From an uncultured Oscillospiraceae bacterium (GTDB lineage Bacteria > Bacillota > Clostridia > Oscillospirales > Ruminococcaceae): a stretch of DNA of 41,277 bases. Each line of letters begins with the position of its first letter. Within the stretch, counting starts at the first letter, position 1. This document shows positions 13,837-22,595 of this stretch, in pieces. The notes under the pieces were generated by a model. The model searched no databases. It had not been told where the DNA came from and saw nothing but the letters and a program-made list of their open reading frames with translations. A program made the translations under genes and the position numbers. The DNA lies in assembly GCA_934232845.1 (NCBI GenBank), contig CAKQGD010000009.1, positions 1-41,277 of the forward strand, written 5' to 3'.

Positions 13837-15300
13837 TTATACCTCTCGGTTCAAAATACGATAGATATACTTCATGTCTAATCCGTCTCGAACCGCCTGT
13901 GCCAGCTTATCGTACTGCTGCTCCCGGTAAGTTTGCAGATCGAAAGAATTCAGCATGGTATCGTCTATCCCTTTCATTTGGCAGATGGCTTTCAGTACGG
14001 CGTCCGCTATACCGGGTGCATCAAAGACTCCATGAATATAGCTTCCGTATACACGTCCATTCCCCATTAAAGGCGGCAGAGCCTTTGCACTCTGTCCCAT
14101 GTGGATTTCATATCCCTCATAGGAAAGACCGTTCAGAGTGGATAAAAAGCCCTCTACGTTTGAAAAAACGCCTCTGGTCTGAACTTGAACTTTATCGCCG
14201 AGAAATACCGTATCCATGTCTAAAAGTCCCATTCCCGCGATCTCGGTAACACCGCTTGCTTCCACCTGCTGAGGATCTGCAACAGTGCGTCCCAGCATCT
14301 GGTAGCCGCCGCACACTCCGAATACAATTGTGCCCGCAGCGGCCTCTTTTTGAATCGCCGCTTCCAAGCCGCTTTGACGCAGCCACAATAAATCGGAAAT
14401 CGTGCTTTTAGTTCCCGGAAGAAAAATTAAATCGGGATTTTGCAGATCGGAAACCTGCTCGACATAGCGCAGAGATACGTTTTCATAGTGCTCAAAAGGT
14501 CCAAAATCGGTAAAATTGGATAGACGCGGCAGACGAATTACAGCGATATCCAGCAGCTTTCGCCGCGTGTCTCTCTCGAATCGTGTGCTTAGACTGTCTT
14601 CATCGTCAATGTCTGCATGGGTGTAAGGAATCACACCTACGACGGGTACACCGCACAAATTCTCAAGTGTTTTCAGACCGGGTTCCAAAATCGCGCGGTC
14701 TCCCCGAAATTTATTGATGATGGTGCCTTTAATACGCTTTCGCTCGTCTTCTTCCAAAAGCGAAATTGTACCGTAAAGCTGAGCAAAAACGCCGCCTCTG
14801 TCGATATCACCGGCCAAAAGAACCGGAGCATCCACCAATTTGGCCAAGCCCATATTCACAATGTCTTCCTGCTTCAGATTAATCTCCGCAGGACTTCCGG
14901 CTCCCTCGATCACAATGATATCATTCTCTTCGCAAAGCGAGCGATAGGCCTTCAGCACGGCAGGAATATACTCGTGTTTTCTGCGGTAGTATTCCATGGC
15001 ATTCATATTGCCTTTTACCTGTCCGTTCACAATGACCTGACTGCCTACGTCTGTGGTGGGCTTGAGAAGAATCGGGTTCATTCTTACGTCCGGATCGATG
15101 CCGGCGGCCTGTGCCTGCACAACCTGTGCGCGGCCCATTTCTCCTCCGTCTTTGGTGATGAAAGAATTCAGCGCCATATTCTGACTCTTAAAAGGAGCGA
15201 CCCGGTATCCATCCTGACGAAAAATGCGGCATAGTCCCGCCGCAATCAGGCTTTTTCCCGCGTTGGACATGGTTCCCTGTATCATGATTGATTTTGCCAT
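13837..15300 (-). CDS. cbiP: Cobyric acid synthase (CbiP/CobQ)
   Basis: A 487-residue ATP- and glutamine-dependent amidase that amidates carboxylates b, d, e and g of adenosylcobyrinic acid a,c-diamide. The N-terminal dethiobiotin-synthetase-like domain has QGTMSNAGKS at about 8-17 and FKSQNMALNSF. The C-terminal class I glutamine amidotransferase-like domain has the nucleophile segment VFGVCGGYQMLG. Start ATG 15300 follows GAGGTG; five extra upstream codons were dropped. It is followed after 2 bp by the phosphatase-like gene and preceded by cbiL. Confidence 0.95.
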   Translation of the reverse strand: MAKSIMIQGTMSNAGKSLIAAGLCRIFRQDGYRVAPFKSQNMALNSFITKDGGEMGRAQVVQAQAAGIDPDVRMNPILLKPTTDVGSQVIVNGQVKGNMNAMEYYRRKHEYIPAVLKAYRSLCEENDIIVIEGAGSPAEINLKQEDIVNMGLAKLVDAPVLLAGDIDRGGVFAQLYGTISLLEEDERKRIKGTIINKFRGDRAILEPGLKTLENLCGVPVVGVIPYTHADIDDEDSLSTRFERDTRRKLLDIAVIRLPRLSNFTDFGPFEHYENVSLRYVEQVSDLQNPDLIFLPGTKSTISDLLWLRQSGLEAAIQKEAAAGTIVFGVCGGYQMLGRTVADPQQVEASGVTEIAGMGLLDMDTVFLGDKVQVQTRGVFSNVEGFLSTLNGLSYEGYEIHMGQSAKALPPLMGNGRVYGSYIHGVFDAPGIADAVLKAICQMKGIDDTMLNSFDLQTYREQQYDKLAQAVRDGLDMKYIYRILNREV

Positions 15301-15339
15301 ACTGCACCTCATCACGGTAATTCTTTCAAAATATCTTTT

Positions 15340-16047
15340 TTAAATTTCCCTTTTTTGGTCTTTGACCAAAATGGTGGTAAAGTAACCGGCGTCTTCCTCA
15401 ATACATTCGATTTGTTCAAAAATTTTCTGATTCTCCATTCCGCAGTTTGAGACGGCAAAAGCTTTGCACAGACCGTTTTTCTCCAGCGTCAGCAGCTTCT
15501 GCTTAACGGCCTTTAATTCACCCGCGGATTTCATCAAAACCTTAGTCCCTTTCAGCTCCTGTATCATATCAATGGGATAACTTGCCGGAAGAATGTGAAT
15601 CGCTTCTTTTCTTTCTCCCAGAGGCAGATTCAATGCTGCGGCGACCGCGCAGATAGAAGATACGCCGCTGACGAGACTTGCCGTCAACCCCATATCCCGA
15701 ATTTTCTTGTGAATAACCATATAGGTACCGTATAGAGTAGGGTCACCCAGATTTAAAAAAGCGATATTTTTTCCGGCACGCAAAGCAGAGGCTAAGGCAA
15801 GGCAGCCGGCATCATATGCTTTTTCCAGCTTTTCTTTGTCTTTTGTCATTGGAACCGGGACTGCAATGACTTCTTTTTCAGAGATTTCCGGAACAGCCTT
15901 GCAGGCAATTTTCCACGCCGTGCTCTCCTCGGGCGATTTAGCCGGAATTCCGATCACGTCACAATCTCGGATCATTCGAACGGCTTTCAACGTTAAGAGC
16001 TCAGGATCCCCCGGACCGATTCCGACGCCATATAATACTCCACACAT
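15340..16047 (-). CDS. cbiL: Cobalt-factor II C20-methyltransferase
   Basis: A 235-residue SAM-dependent tetrapyrrole methylase. The family glycine loop GVGIGPGDPELLTLKA is at the N-terminus and LNLGDPTLYGTY and VSGVSSICAVAAALNLPL form the core motifs that mark the CbiL/CobI branch. It methylates C20 of cobalt-factor II, the first methylation after cobalt insertion in the anaerobic route. Start ATG 16047 follows AAGGAGTG by 7 nt; the longer frame to 16074 was rejected. Confidence 0.92.
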   Translation of the reverse strand: MCGVLYGVGIGPGDPELLTLKAVRMIRDCDVIGIPAKSPEESTAWKIACKAVPEISEKEVIAVPVPMTKDKEKLEKAYDAGCLALASALRAGKNIAFLNLGDPTLYGTYMVIHKKIRDMGLTASLVSGVSSICAVAAALNLPLGERKEAIHILPASYPIDMIQELKGTKVLMKSAGELKAVKQKLLTLEKNGLCKAFAVSNCGMENQKIFEQIECIEEDAGYFTTILVKDQKREI

Positions 16048-16092
16048 GAGGAACACTCCTTTATTGAAAATCAACGATAGCCAATCGTTTGG

Positions 16093-17145
16093 TCAGCTGG
16101 CTTCACAGATATATTTTATCGCAAGAATCAGTTGTTCGTTTTCTTCGTGCAGACGAACCGCGGTGCGGTACCAGCCGGCCGAAAGGCCGGAATAATTGTC
16201 ACAGTTCCGAATGGCAATCCCCTGCTGAATCAGAGCGTCATGCAGTTTTTCCGGTCCTAAAAAGAGCAAATAGTTCGCATCGCTCGGACACACCCAAAGC
16301 CCCAGCCGCTCCAGCTCGCTGGCCATCCATTTTCTTTCTTTCGAAATGGTTTCTCTCGCTTTTTGTAAAAACGCCTGTTCTTTCAATGCGGCAATTCCCG
16401 CTGCTTGAGCTAAGACAGATACGTTCCACGGCTGTACTGTTTTTGACATTCGGCAGAGCAGGTCTTTGTCTGCGCTCATACAGTAACCGAGTCGAATTCC
16501 CGCCATGCCGTAACTCTTGGTAAACGCCTTTAAAATCAGCAGCTGAGGATGATCAGCGAGAGAGGCTTTTAGGCTTTCTCCCCTCTCTGTCAGATCCAGA
16601 AAACATTCATCTAAAAAGAGACGCATGCTATGTTTTCGGCAAAAATGCAGAATCTCTTTGAGAAGACCGGCATCGATAATTCTTCCCGTTGGATTATTGG
16701 GATTGCAGAGAAAGACCGCTTTTGGCTTTTTTTCCTCTAAGAAACGAAAGAAAGCTTCTGACAGCACAAAGCCGTCTTTTTGTGTCAGCAAAAATCGTTC
16801 CATCCTGCATCCGACTCGCTCGAGAGCAAGTGAATATTCCGAAAAGGTCGGTGCCAATTCCACTGCGGTTTTGGGGCGAAGCGCTTCACCGTAAGAATAG
16901 ATCAGTTCCGCCGCGCCGCTGCCGCAGAGAATAAATTCCGGCGGTACATTCTCAAATTCCGAAATCGCCCGGATAAGAGTGCGGCAATACGGATCAGGAT
17001 ACCGATGCATCATGGGCAAGGCAGAAGAAACCGCTTCCAGCACGCCCAAAGGTGTGCCATATGGATTTGTATTTGCGGAAAAATCCAGTCGGACGGGCCG
17101 CCCATAAATGTCACCGCCATGGGGATTCTGCGTTTGATACAGCAT
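16093..17145 (-). CDS. cobD: L-threonine-O-3-phosphate decarboxylase (CobD)
   Basis: A 350-residue fold-type I PLP enzyme. It opens with HGGDIYGRPVRLDFSANTNPYG, the characteristic CobD start, and the PLP-binding lysine is K210 (KAFTKSYGMAGIRLG). CNPNNPTG is at 147-154. CobD makes (R)-1-amino-2-propanol phosphate, the linker joined to cobyric acid by CbiB, encoded 12 bp upstream. Histidinol-phosphate aminotransferase (HisC) is the close relative, but the start motif and operon settle the call. Confidence 0.9.
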   Translation of the reverse strand: MLYQTQNPHGGDIYGRPVRLDFSANTNPYGTPLGVLEAVSSALPMMHRYPDPYCRTLIRAISEFENVPPEFILCGSGAAELIYSYGEALRPKTAVELAPTFSEYSLALERVGCRMERFLLTQKDGFVLSEAFFRFLEEKKPKAVFLCNPNNPTGRIIDAGLLKEILHFCRKHSMRLFLDECFLDLTERGESLKASLADHPQLLILKAFTKSYGMAGIRLGYCMSADKDLLCRMSKTVQPWNVSVLAQAAGIAALKEQAFLQKARETISKERKWMASELERLGLWVCPSDANYLLFLGPEKLHDALIQQGIAIRNCDNYSGLSAGWYRTAVRLHEENEQLILAIKYICEAS

Positions 17146-17157
17146 AGCTTACTCCTA

Positions 17158-18117
17158 TCACTTCCATAACAGCCGGACGGCGCACACAAAAACCAGTGCC
17201 AAAACGGCTGTGACCGTCATCAGACGGCAGGCTTTCGGAATATCTTCATATTCCACCTCGCGGAGCGGATCTCCGATGCATGGCTTTTTATGCAATTTAC
17301 CATGATACCACGCGTCTCCGGCGAGACGAAGCCCAAGCAGGCCCGCGCAGACTGCCTCTGTCTGAGCGGAATTTGGGCTGGCGTGTTTGCGGCGGTCTCT
17401 GACAAAAATTTTCCAGCCGTTTTTGAGGTTCATTCCTAACAGAGCACCCGCCGCCAGCATTAGAAAAGCGGAAATTCTGGCCGGAATAAAATTTGCCGCG
17501 TCGTCCATTTTAGCGGAAACAAGACCGATATTTTGATAGGGCGGCTCTACATACCCCAGCATGGAATCCATCGTGTTGACCGCCTTATAAAAAAATCCCA
17601 AGGGCGCGCCGCCGACAGCCGCGAACAGCAAAGGTGCGATCACACCGTCGGATGTATTTTCGGCCACAGTCTCGATCGCGGCGCGGGCCACGCCGGATTC
17701 ATCCAGCCGCTGTGTATCACGTCCTACGATCATGGAAACGGCATATCTCGCCTGTTCGATGCCGCTTGTTTTTAATGCTGTATATACTTTCATGGCTTCT
17801 GTTCGCAGAGATTTGACCGCAAGAATCTGCCAGCACATAATGCTTTCGACGGCAAGTGAAAGCCACGGATGAATTATTTCCAGTCCCCGCAGCAAAAGGG
17901 CGGGAAGTAAAAACGCAGAAAGCGCGGTGATAATCCAGAGAACGGCGCCTGCAGCCTTTTCCCCATTTTCGTTCTTAGGGAAATGCTGCCTGAGAAAACG
18001 ATCTAAAATAGAGATTTCCTTTCCAATCCACACCACGGGATGAGGAAAACCGACCGGATCTCCCAAAAAAAGATCGATGATAAAGCCGATGACAAGCGCA
18101 TACAGGGAATGCGTCAT
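17158..18117 (-). CDS. cbiB: Adenosylcobinamide-phosphate synthase (CbiB)
   Basis: A 319-residue integral membrane protein with several hydrophobic helices. It has the family start GFIIDLFLGDPVGFPHPVVWIG and the motif VAENTSDGVIAPLLFAAVGG, with NTMDSMLGY further on. CbiB attaches aminopropanol phosphate to the f-carboxylate of cobyric acid at the membrane. Its ATG overlaps the stop of the cbiJ-E-T fusion gene as ATGA (18117-18114). Confidence 0.95.
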   Translation of the reverse strand: MTHSLYALVIGFIIDLFLGDPVGFPHPVVWIGKEISILDRFLRQHFPKNENGEKAAGAVLWIITALSAFLLPALLLRGLEIIHPWLSLAVESIMCWQILAVKSLRTEAMKVYTALKTSGIEQARYAVSMIVGRDTQRLDESGVARAAIETVAENTSDGVIAPLLFAAVGGAPLGFFYKAVNTMDSMLGYVEPPYQNIGLVSAKMDDAANFIPARISAFLMLAAGALLGMNLKNGWKIFVRDRRKHASPNSAQTEAVCAGLLGLRLAGDAWYHGKLHKKPCIGDPLREVEYEDIPKACRLMTVTAVLALVFVCAVRLLWK

Positions 18118-20102
18118 AATGAGCCTCCGATGTTTTGCAGAGTGAAAATGGTGATCGGGTTTTGGCCCGTCATCAAATGATACCGCCCGGCGGCTCTGCT
18201 GCGGGCGACACTGAGAGAGACAACCTCCTGATCAGAGAAGGAATATTCCTTCATGCATGCAGTCAGCTCTGATACGGCCTCGAGAGAGACCGCTGTCGCA
18301 ACAATACGGGCGGACGGATTTTTAGTAAGGATACAGTGCAGAATCTCCCTTAGATTTCCGGCGCTGCCGCCGATAAATACGTGCGTGGGCGCAGGCAGCG
18401 CCGCACAGGCTTGCGGTGCGCAGCCCGGTACAATTGTGAGACGGTCAAGAGAAAATTTCTCTTTGTTCTTTTTCAGAAGTTCAACGGCGTCTTCGTTTTT
18501 TTCAATGGCATATGTCTGTCCCGCTGCCGCCTGCAGCGCCATCTCGACGGAGACGGATCCGGTTCCCGCTCCTACATCCCAGCAGACGGACGACTTTGTC
18601 AGGCGCAGTTTTGAAAGACAGACCGATCGAATTTCGCTTTTTGTCATCGGAATCAGACCGTTTTTTCCTTCTCCCCGGCAAAAGGCCTCGTCCGGAAGGC
18701 CGTGCGTCACCACTGCGCCTGCAGAATTGTTCTCAATCAGAGCGACGCTGAGCGTATCGAATTTTTGGTAAGACAGCTCCTCGGCCAAGCCGACCGTGAT
18801 TTTTTCGTCCGGATAGCTCAGACGTTCACCGACATGCAGCTTAACGCTGCCAAGGCCTGCGTTCATCAGCGTCAGACAGAGATCCTTTATGCCGTCTTCT
18901 CCTCCCACGAGGGCAAAAACACGAGAATTCCGTAAGACGTCAGGGACAATGTCATGCTTTCTTCCATGCAGACTGACCAAAGCGACATCCTCATATCCGA
19001 CTCCGAGTTTTGCGCAAAGATAGACCAATGAATTGATACCCGGCAGCACCTCGACCCGAAAACCGGAAAGCAGCGGCAGAAGTTTTTTTGCGCCGCTGAA
19101 AAAGCCGACGTCTCCGGACATGAGAACGGTAAATTTGCGGTGTTCCGGATGATTTCTGATGTAATCCGCGATTTTTGTCGGAGATACGGCGTCAAATACC
19201 TCCTGCCCGGGATGAGAAATGCTTTCCAGCATGCGCTTTGCGCCGATCAGACAGTCTGCTTCGTTGACCGCGCTCTGTACCTGCGCCGTCATGACATCGC
19301 GGTTTCCGGGGCCGATCCCCGCTACCGTAACACGGGGCGCCGGCTTCAGATCGAACCGGCTGCACAGAAGCTCAATCGTCTCTGACAAGCCGATTCCCTC
19401 GCGCTGCGGGGGACGTCCGATGACGACCAGCTTGGCTCCCGTTTTCTGCGCGGCGGCAATTTTTTCTGCAAAACCGCCTGTTTCTCCTCCATCTTTTGTG
19501 ACTACATAGTCAGCGGAAATAAAACGAAAAAGAGCCTCATTCATTTCCTCGGAAAAGGGACCCTGCATCGCAATCAGATTAGAGGGCTTCACACCGGCGC
19601 TGCGGCAGGCCTCCAGAGAGGACTGCATCGGAAGCACGCGTACCCAGACACGGCCGGAAAAATCCCGGATTCCTGCGTACTGATCCAGCTCTTTACTGCC
19701 TGTGGTAAGCAAAATATTCCCCTGCACCGTATCGAGATACTCCGCAGCCTCGGCGGCATTCCGAACGAACACAGCATTTTCCGGCGCTGCACCGCTTTCC
19801 CGGAGAAGGCGGAGATATTCTATGTTTTCCTCGCGGCAGGCCGCGGCAATGTTTTCCGTTGCGCTGGCAGCATAGGGATGAGTTGCGTCGATTACCATAT
19901 CAAAGGCGTTTTCCCGAAGAAGCATCTTGATCTCATCGGGAGAAAGACGCTGTGCGGAGACGGTGAAATTTTTATCATCGTGAAGCAGGGATTTTCCGTA
20001 GTCGGTAGCGACGCATACAGTCGTTTTCGCCGGCTGACCCGACAGAAATTCCGCAAGCTTTCTGCCCTCTGTCGTCCCTCCGAAGATACACAGCTTATAC
20101 AT
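18114..20102 (-). CDS. cbiJET: CbiJ-CbiE-CbiT triple fusion: cobalt-precorrin-6A reductase and cobalt-precorrin-7/6B methyltransferase-decarboxylase
   Basis: A 662-residue protein with three enzymes in series. Residues 1-250 are CbiJ/CobK (CIFGGTTEGRKLAEFL, IDATHPYA, VVTKDGGETGG), which reduces cobalt-precorrin-6A. Residues about 257-460 are CbiE (VTVAGIGPGNRDVMT, LMSGDVGFFSGAK), the C5-methyltransferase. Residues about 465-662 are CbiT, with the SAM loop WDVGAGTGSVSVE at 508-520, which methylates C15 and removes the C12 acetate carboxyl. CbiE-CbiT fusions (CobL) are common; CbiJ at the front is less usual. Start ATG 20102 follows GAGGGG by 8 nt and overlaps cbiH by 8 bp. The symbol is a composite. 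Confidence 0.9.
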   Translation of the reverse strand: MYKLCIFGGTTEGRKLAEFLSGQPAKTTVCVATDYGKSLLHDDKNFTVSAQRLSPDEIKMLLRENAFDMVIDATHPYAASATENIAAACREENIEYLRLLRESGAAPENAVFVRNAAEAAEYLDTVQGNILLTTGSKELDQYAGIRDFSGRVWVRVLPMQSSLEACRSAGVKPSNLIAMQGPFSEEMNEALFRFISADYVVTKDGGETGGFAEKIAAAQKTGAKLVVIGRPPQREGIGLSETIELLCSRFDLKPAPRVTVAGIGPGNRDVMTAQVQSAVNEADCLIGAKRMLESISHPGQEVFDAVSPTKIADYIRNHPEHRKFTVLMSGDVGFFSGAKKLLPLLSGFRVEVLPGINSLVYLCAKLGVGYEDVALVSLHGRKHDIVPDVLRNSRVFALVGGEDGIKDLCLTLMNAGLGSVKLHVGERLSYPDEKITVGLAEELSYQKFDTLSVALIENNSAGAVVTHGLPDEAFCRGEGKNGLIPMTKSEIRSVCLSKLRLTKSSVCWDVGAGTGSVSVEMALQAAAGQTYAIEKNEDAVELLKKNKEKFSLDRLTIVPGCAPQACAALPAPTHVFIGGSAGNLREILHCILTKNPSARIVATAVSLEAVSELTACMKEYSFSDQEVVSLSVARSRAAGRYHLMTGQNPITIFTLQNIGGSL

Positions 20103-20826
20103 TACGGTATCCCCTCGGCGTAACCATTTTTCCTGCGATTTTTTTAGTTGTTTCGTTTCCGATAAATACGGTGCAGAACATATCCACGTCCGCATTCCGC
20201 AGTTCGTTCAGCGTCAAAACGGTCATCGACTCCCCTTTTCGTCCGATCATGCGGCAGATACCGCAGACGCGCTCACCGGGCAGCTCCCGCAGCAGAATAT
20301 CGCAGGCTCGATGCAAATGATCGGGCCTGCCGTGGCTGGCGGGATTGTAAAGCACAATGGAGAGATCGGCCCTCGCGGCTGCGGTCAGGCGTGTCTCGAT
20401 TTTTTCCCAGCTTGTCAATCTGTCACTGAGACTGATGACCGCAAAATCGTGCGTCAAAGGTGCGCCGAGCAGAGAAGCGCCGCTGCAGGCGGCGGTCAAT
20501 CCGGGAATCACCTCAACCTCCGGAAGAGCGCTGTCTCCGCGCAGCTCGTAAATCAGCGCCGCCATACCGTAAACACCGCTGTCACCGGAACAGACCATTG
20601 CGACGGTCTTGCCGTTTTTTGCGAGATCCAGCGCCATTTGACAGCGGTCTGTTTCCTTCGTCATAGGAGTTGTCCTGCACTCTTTGTCGGGATAACGCTC
20701 CTTAATCAAGTCTACATAAACGTGGTATCCGATAATCACATCGCAGGCCTGAAGAGCACGATCCGCCCGTACGGTCATATTTTCATAATTTCCGGGGCCG
20801 ATCCCCACTACAATTACCTTACCCAA
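20095..20826 (-). CDS. cbiH: Cobalt-precorrin-3B C17-methyltransferase
   Basis: A 243-residue tetrapyrrole methylase with VIVVGIGPGNYENMTVRA at the start and the CbiH/CobJ segment GYHVYVDLIK. VCSGDSGVYGMA, VIPGLTAACSGASLLGAPL and VLYNPASHGRPDHL are diagnostic. The enzyme methylates C17 and contracts the ring in the anaerobic pathway. I place the start at TTG 20826, 8 nt after GGAGGT; TTG 20829 is equally readable and ATG 20856 lies before the ribosome binding site. It overlaps the end of cbiG by 8 bp. Confidence 0.92.
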   Translation of the reverse strand: MGKVIVVGIGPGNYENMTVRADRALQACDVIIGYHVYVDLIKERYPDKECRTTPMTKETDRCQMALDLAKNGKTVAMVCSGDSGVYGMAALIYELRGDSALPEVEVIPGLTAACSGASLLGAPLTHDFAVISLSDRLTSWEKIETRLTAAARADLSIVLYNPASHGRPDHLHRACDILLRELPGERVCGICRMIGRKGESMTVLTLNELRNADVDMFCTVFIGNETTKKIAGKMVTPRGYRNV

Positions 20827-21841
20827 CAAAGGACACCTCCAAATTTTCTTCCGCAAGGGCGACGGTTACGCCGTTCTTTGCGGTTTTCTTTACAATCAGA
20901 CGGTCTGCGCCCAGAATTGCGGCGCGTTCACATACCGTATCCACTCCTGTGACAGATCGAACAAAAGAAGAAGCGCTGAAATTTCCTTCGGCTTTCATCA
21001 GCTGATTTGCGCTGTAGCACTGAAAAGTCCAGTTGTTTTCCCGGGCAAATTCAATCAGTCCCGGTTCGTTCGCTTTTAGATCGATGGAAGCTGCAAAACG
21101 AATCGCGCGCTTATCGATTTGATTTTCCTCCAAAACATCCCATACAGCTTGCCGAATCGCGTCCTGCGAGACTCCCCTTCGGCAGCCGATGCCGAGATGC
21201 AGCACGGGCGGAATAATCTGCAAAGTCTGTGAAAAAGGCTCTTTTTTTCGATACCCGATATAAATACCGATCTGTCCCCGCTCTCCGGGTACCACTCCTA
21301 AAGGATAAGAAGAAACAACGGGAAAATCACTGAAAAGCGGCACATCTCCCTCTAAAATGGCGGCGGAAATCGCTTTTGCGGTACGGATATCCCCGATTAC
21401 AAAGCCTTTTTTCGCAGCCCATTCGTCCACGGAAAACCTGCCGTTGATGTCGGTCGCAGTCGTAACAACCGGCGTCGCACCCAGAGTTTCCGCCAACTGC
21501 TTCGCCAATGCGTTTGCACCGCCGATATGTCCGGAAAGAAGCGAAATTACAAACGTGCCCAACTCATCTACGACAAGCACGGCTGGGTCCGTGCGCTTGT
21601 CTCGAACGTAAGGCGCGATTTGACGCACGGCAATGCCGCAGGATCCGACAAAAATCAGCGCATCGCACCGTGAAAACTGTTTTGCATAGAAATCCCCGCT
21701 TGGCTTTGGAATAGGAGAAAAATCTGTCTGTTCCAGGCGGGCCGCGGCAAATCTGCACAGCTGTGCATCTGCGAAATTCTCAGAGATTTTTCGTGCTGTC
21801 GCACAGCCTTGTCTGCTGTAGGCAAAAACAGCCGCCTTCAT
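20819..21841 (-). CDS. cbiG: Cobalt-precorrin-5A hydrolase (CbiG)
   Basis: A 340-residue protein that opens the delta-lactone of cobalt-precorrin-5A and releases acetaldehyde, a step specific to the anaerobic pathway. The N-terminal domain has FVGSCGIAVRQIAPYVRDKRTDPAVLV split over its middle and LLSGHIGGAN; the C-terminal domain has the typical LHLGIGCRRGVS. Its ATG overlaps the cbiF stop as ATGA (21841-21838). Confidence 0.92.
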   Translation of the reverse strand: MKAAVFAYSRQGCATARKISENFADAQLCRFAAARLEQTDFSPIPKPSGDFYAKQFSRCDALIFVGSCGIAVRQIAPYVRDKRTDPAVLVVDELGTFVISLLSGHIGGANALAKQLAETLGATPVVTTATDINGRFSVDEWAAKKGFVIGDIRTAKAISAAILEGDVPLFSDFPVVSSYPLGVVPGERGQIGIYIGYRKKEPFSQTLQIIPPVLHLGIGCRRGVSQDAIRQAVWDVLEENQIDKRAIRFAASIDLKANEPGLIEFARENNWTFQCYSANQLMKAEGNFSASSFVRSVTGVDTVCERAAILGADRLIVKKTAKNGVTVALAEENLEVSFVG

Positions 21842-22593
21842 TTAGATGCCTCTCTAAACTCCGTCGAAAATCCGGGATCATACAGCAGAGAGCGCAGGTA
21901 TTGATCGCCCATGCATCCGCCTACAATAATGAGCGAAGTTTTCGTCAATCCATTTTCCTTTACGGTTTGATGCAGGGTACCGACCGTGCAGCGAAAGATT
22001 TTTTCCTCCGGCCAGGTTGCCTTATAGACTACGGCGGCCGGCGTATCCGCCGGATATCCTCCTGCAAGAAGATCGCTTTGCAGCCGTTCGGTCAGTGAAG
22101 TGCTCAAAAACAGAACCATTGTGGACTGATGCGCTGCCAGCGCACGGATCGATTCTCTCTCCGGTACAGGAGTTTTGCCCGCCGTACGGGTGATGATGAC
22201 GGTCTGGCTTACGTCGGGCAGAGTGTATTCTGTTTTCAGAGAAGAGGCCGCTCCGCAGAAAGAGCTTACGCCCGGACAGACGTCATACTCTATGTTTCTC
22301 TTTGCAAGTTCGTCGAATTGTTCGCGTACCGCACCGTAAATGCTGGAATCCCCCGTATGCAGACGTACGGTTGTTTTCCCCTGCTCTTCGGCCTTGCAAA
22401 TGACGTCGATGACCTGCTCCAGCGTCATTTCAGCACTGTTATGTATTTCGCATCCGGGTTTTGAATAGTCAAGCAGGGCCGGATTTACAAGTGAGCCGGC
22501 GTAGATAATGACATCCGCCTCACCCAAAAGACGGGCGCCGCGCACAGTGATCAGATCCACGGCACCGCTTCCGGCACCAACAAAATGCACCAT
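21838..22593 (-). CDS. cbiF: Cobalt-precorrin-4 C11-methyltransferase
   Basis: A 251-residue tetrapyrrole methylase beginning MVHFVGAGSGAVDLITVRG. YAGSLVNPALL, LHTGDSSIYGAVREQ and CPGVSSFCGAASSLKTEYTL mark the CbiF/CobM branch, which methylates C11. Start ATG 22593 follows GGAGGAAT and lies 2 bp after the cbiD stop; the longer frame to 22722 runs into cbiD and was rejected. Confidence 0.95.
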   Translation of the reverse strand: MVHFVGAGSGAVDLITVRGARLLGEADVIIYAGSLVNPALLDYSKPGCEIHNSAEMTLEQVIDVICKAEEQGKTTVRLHTGDSSIYGAVREQFDELAKRNIEYDVCPGVSSFCGAASSLKTEYTLPDVSQTVIITRTAGKTPVPERESIRALAAHQSTMVLFLSTSLTERLQSDLLAGGYPADTPAAVVYKATWPEEKIFRCTVGTLHQTVKENGLTKTSLIIVGGCMGDQYLRSLLYDPGFSTEFREASK

Positions 22594-22595
22594 TT

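Noticed and set aside
14617..15234. Plus-strand open frame of 205 codons
   Set aside because: Antisense to cbiP, no motifs, no start signal.
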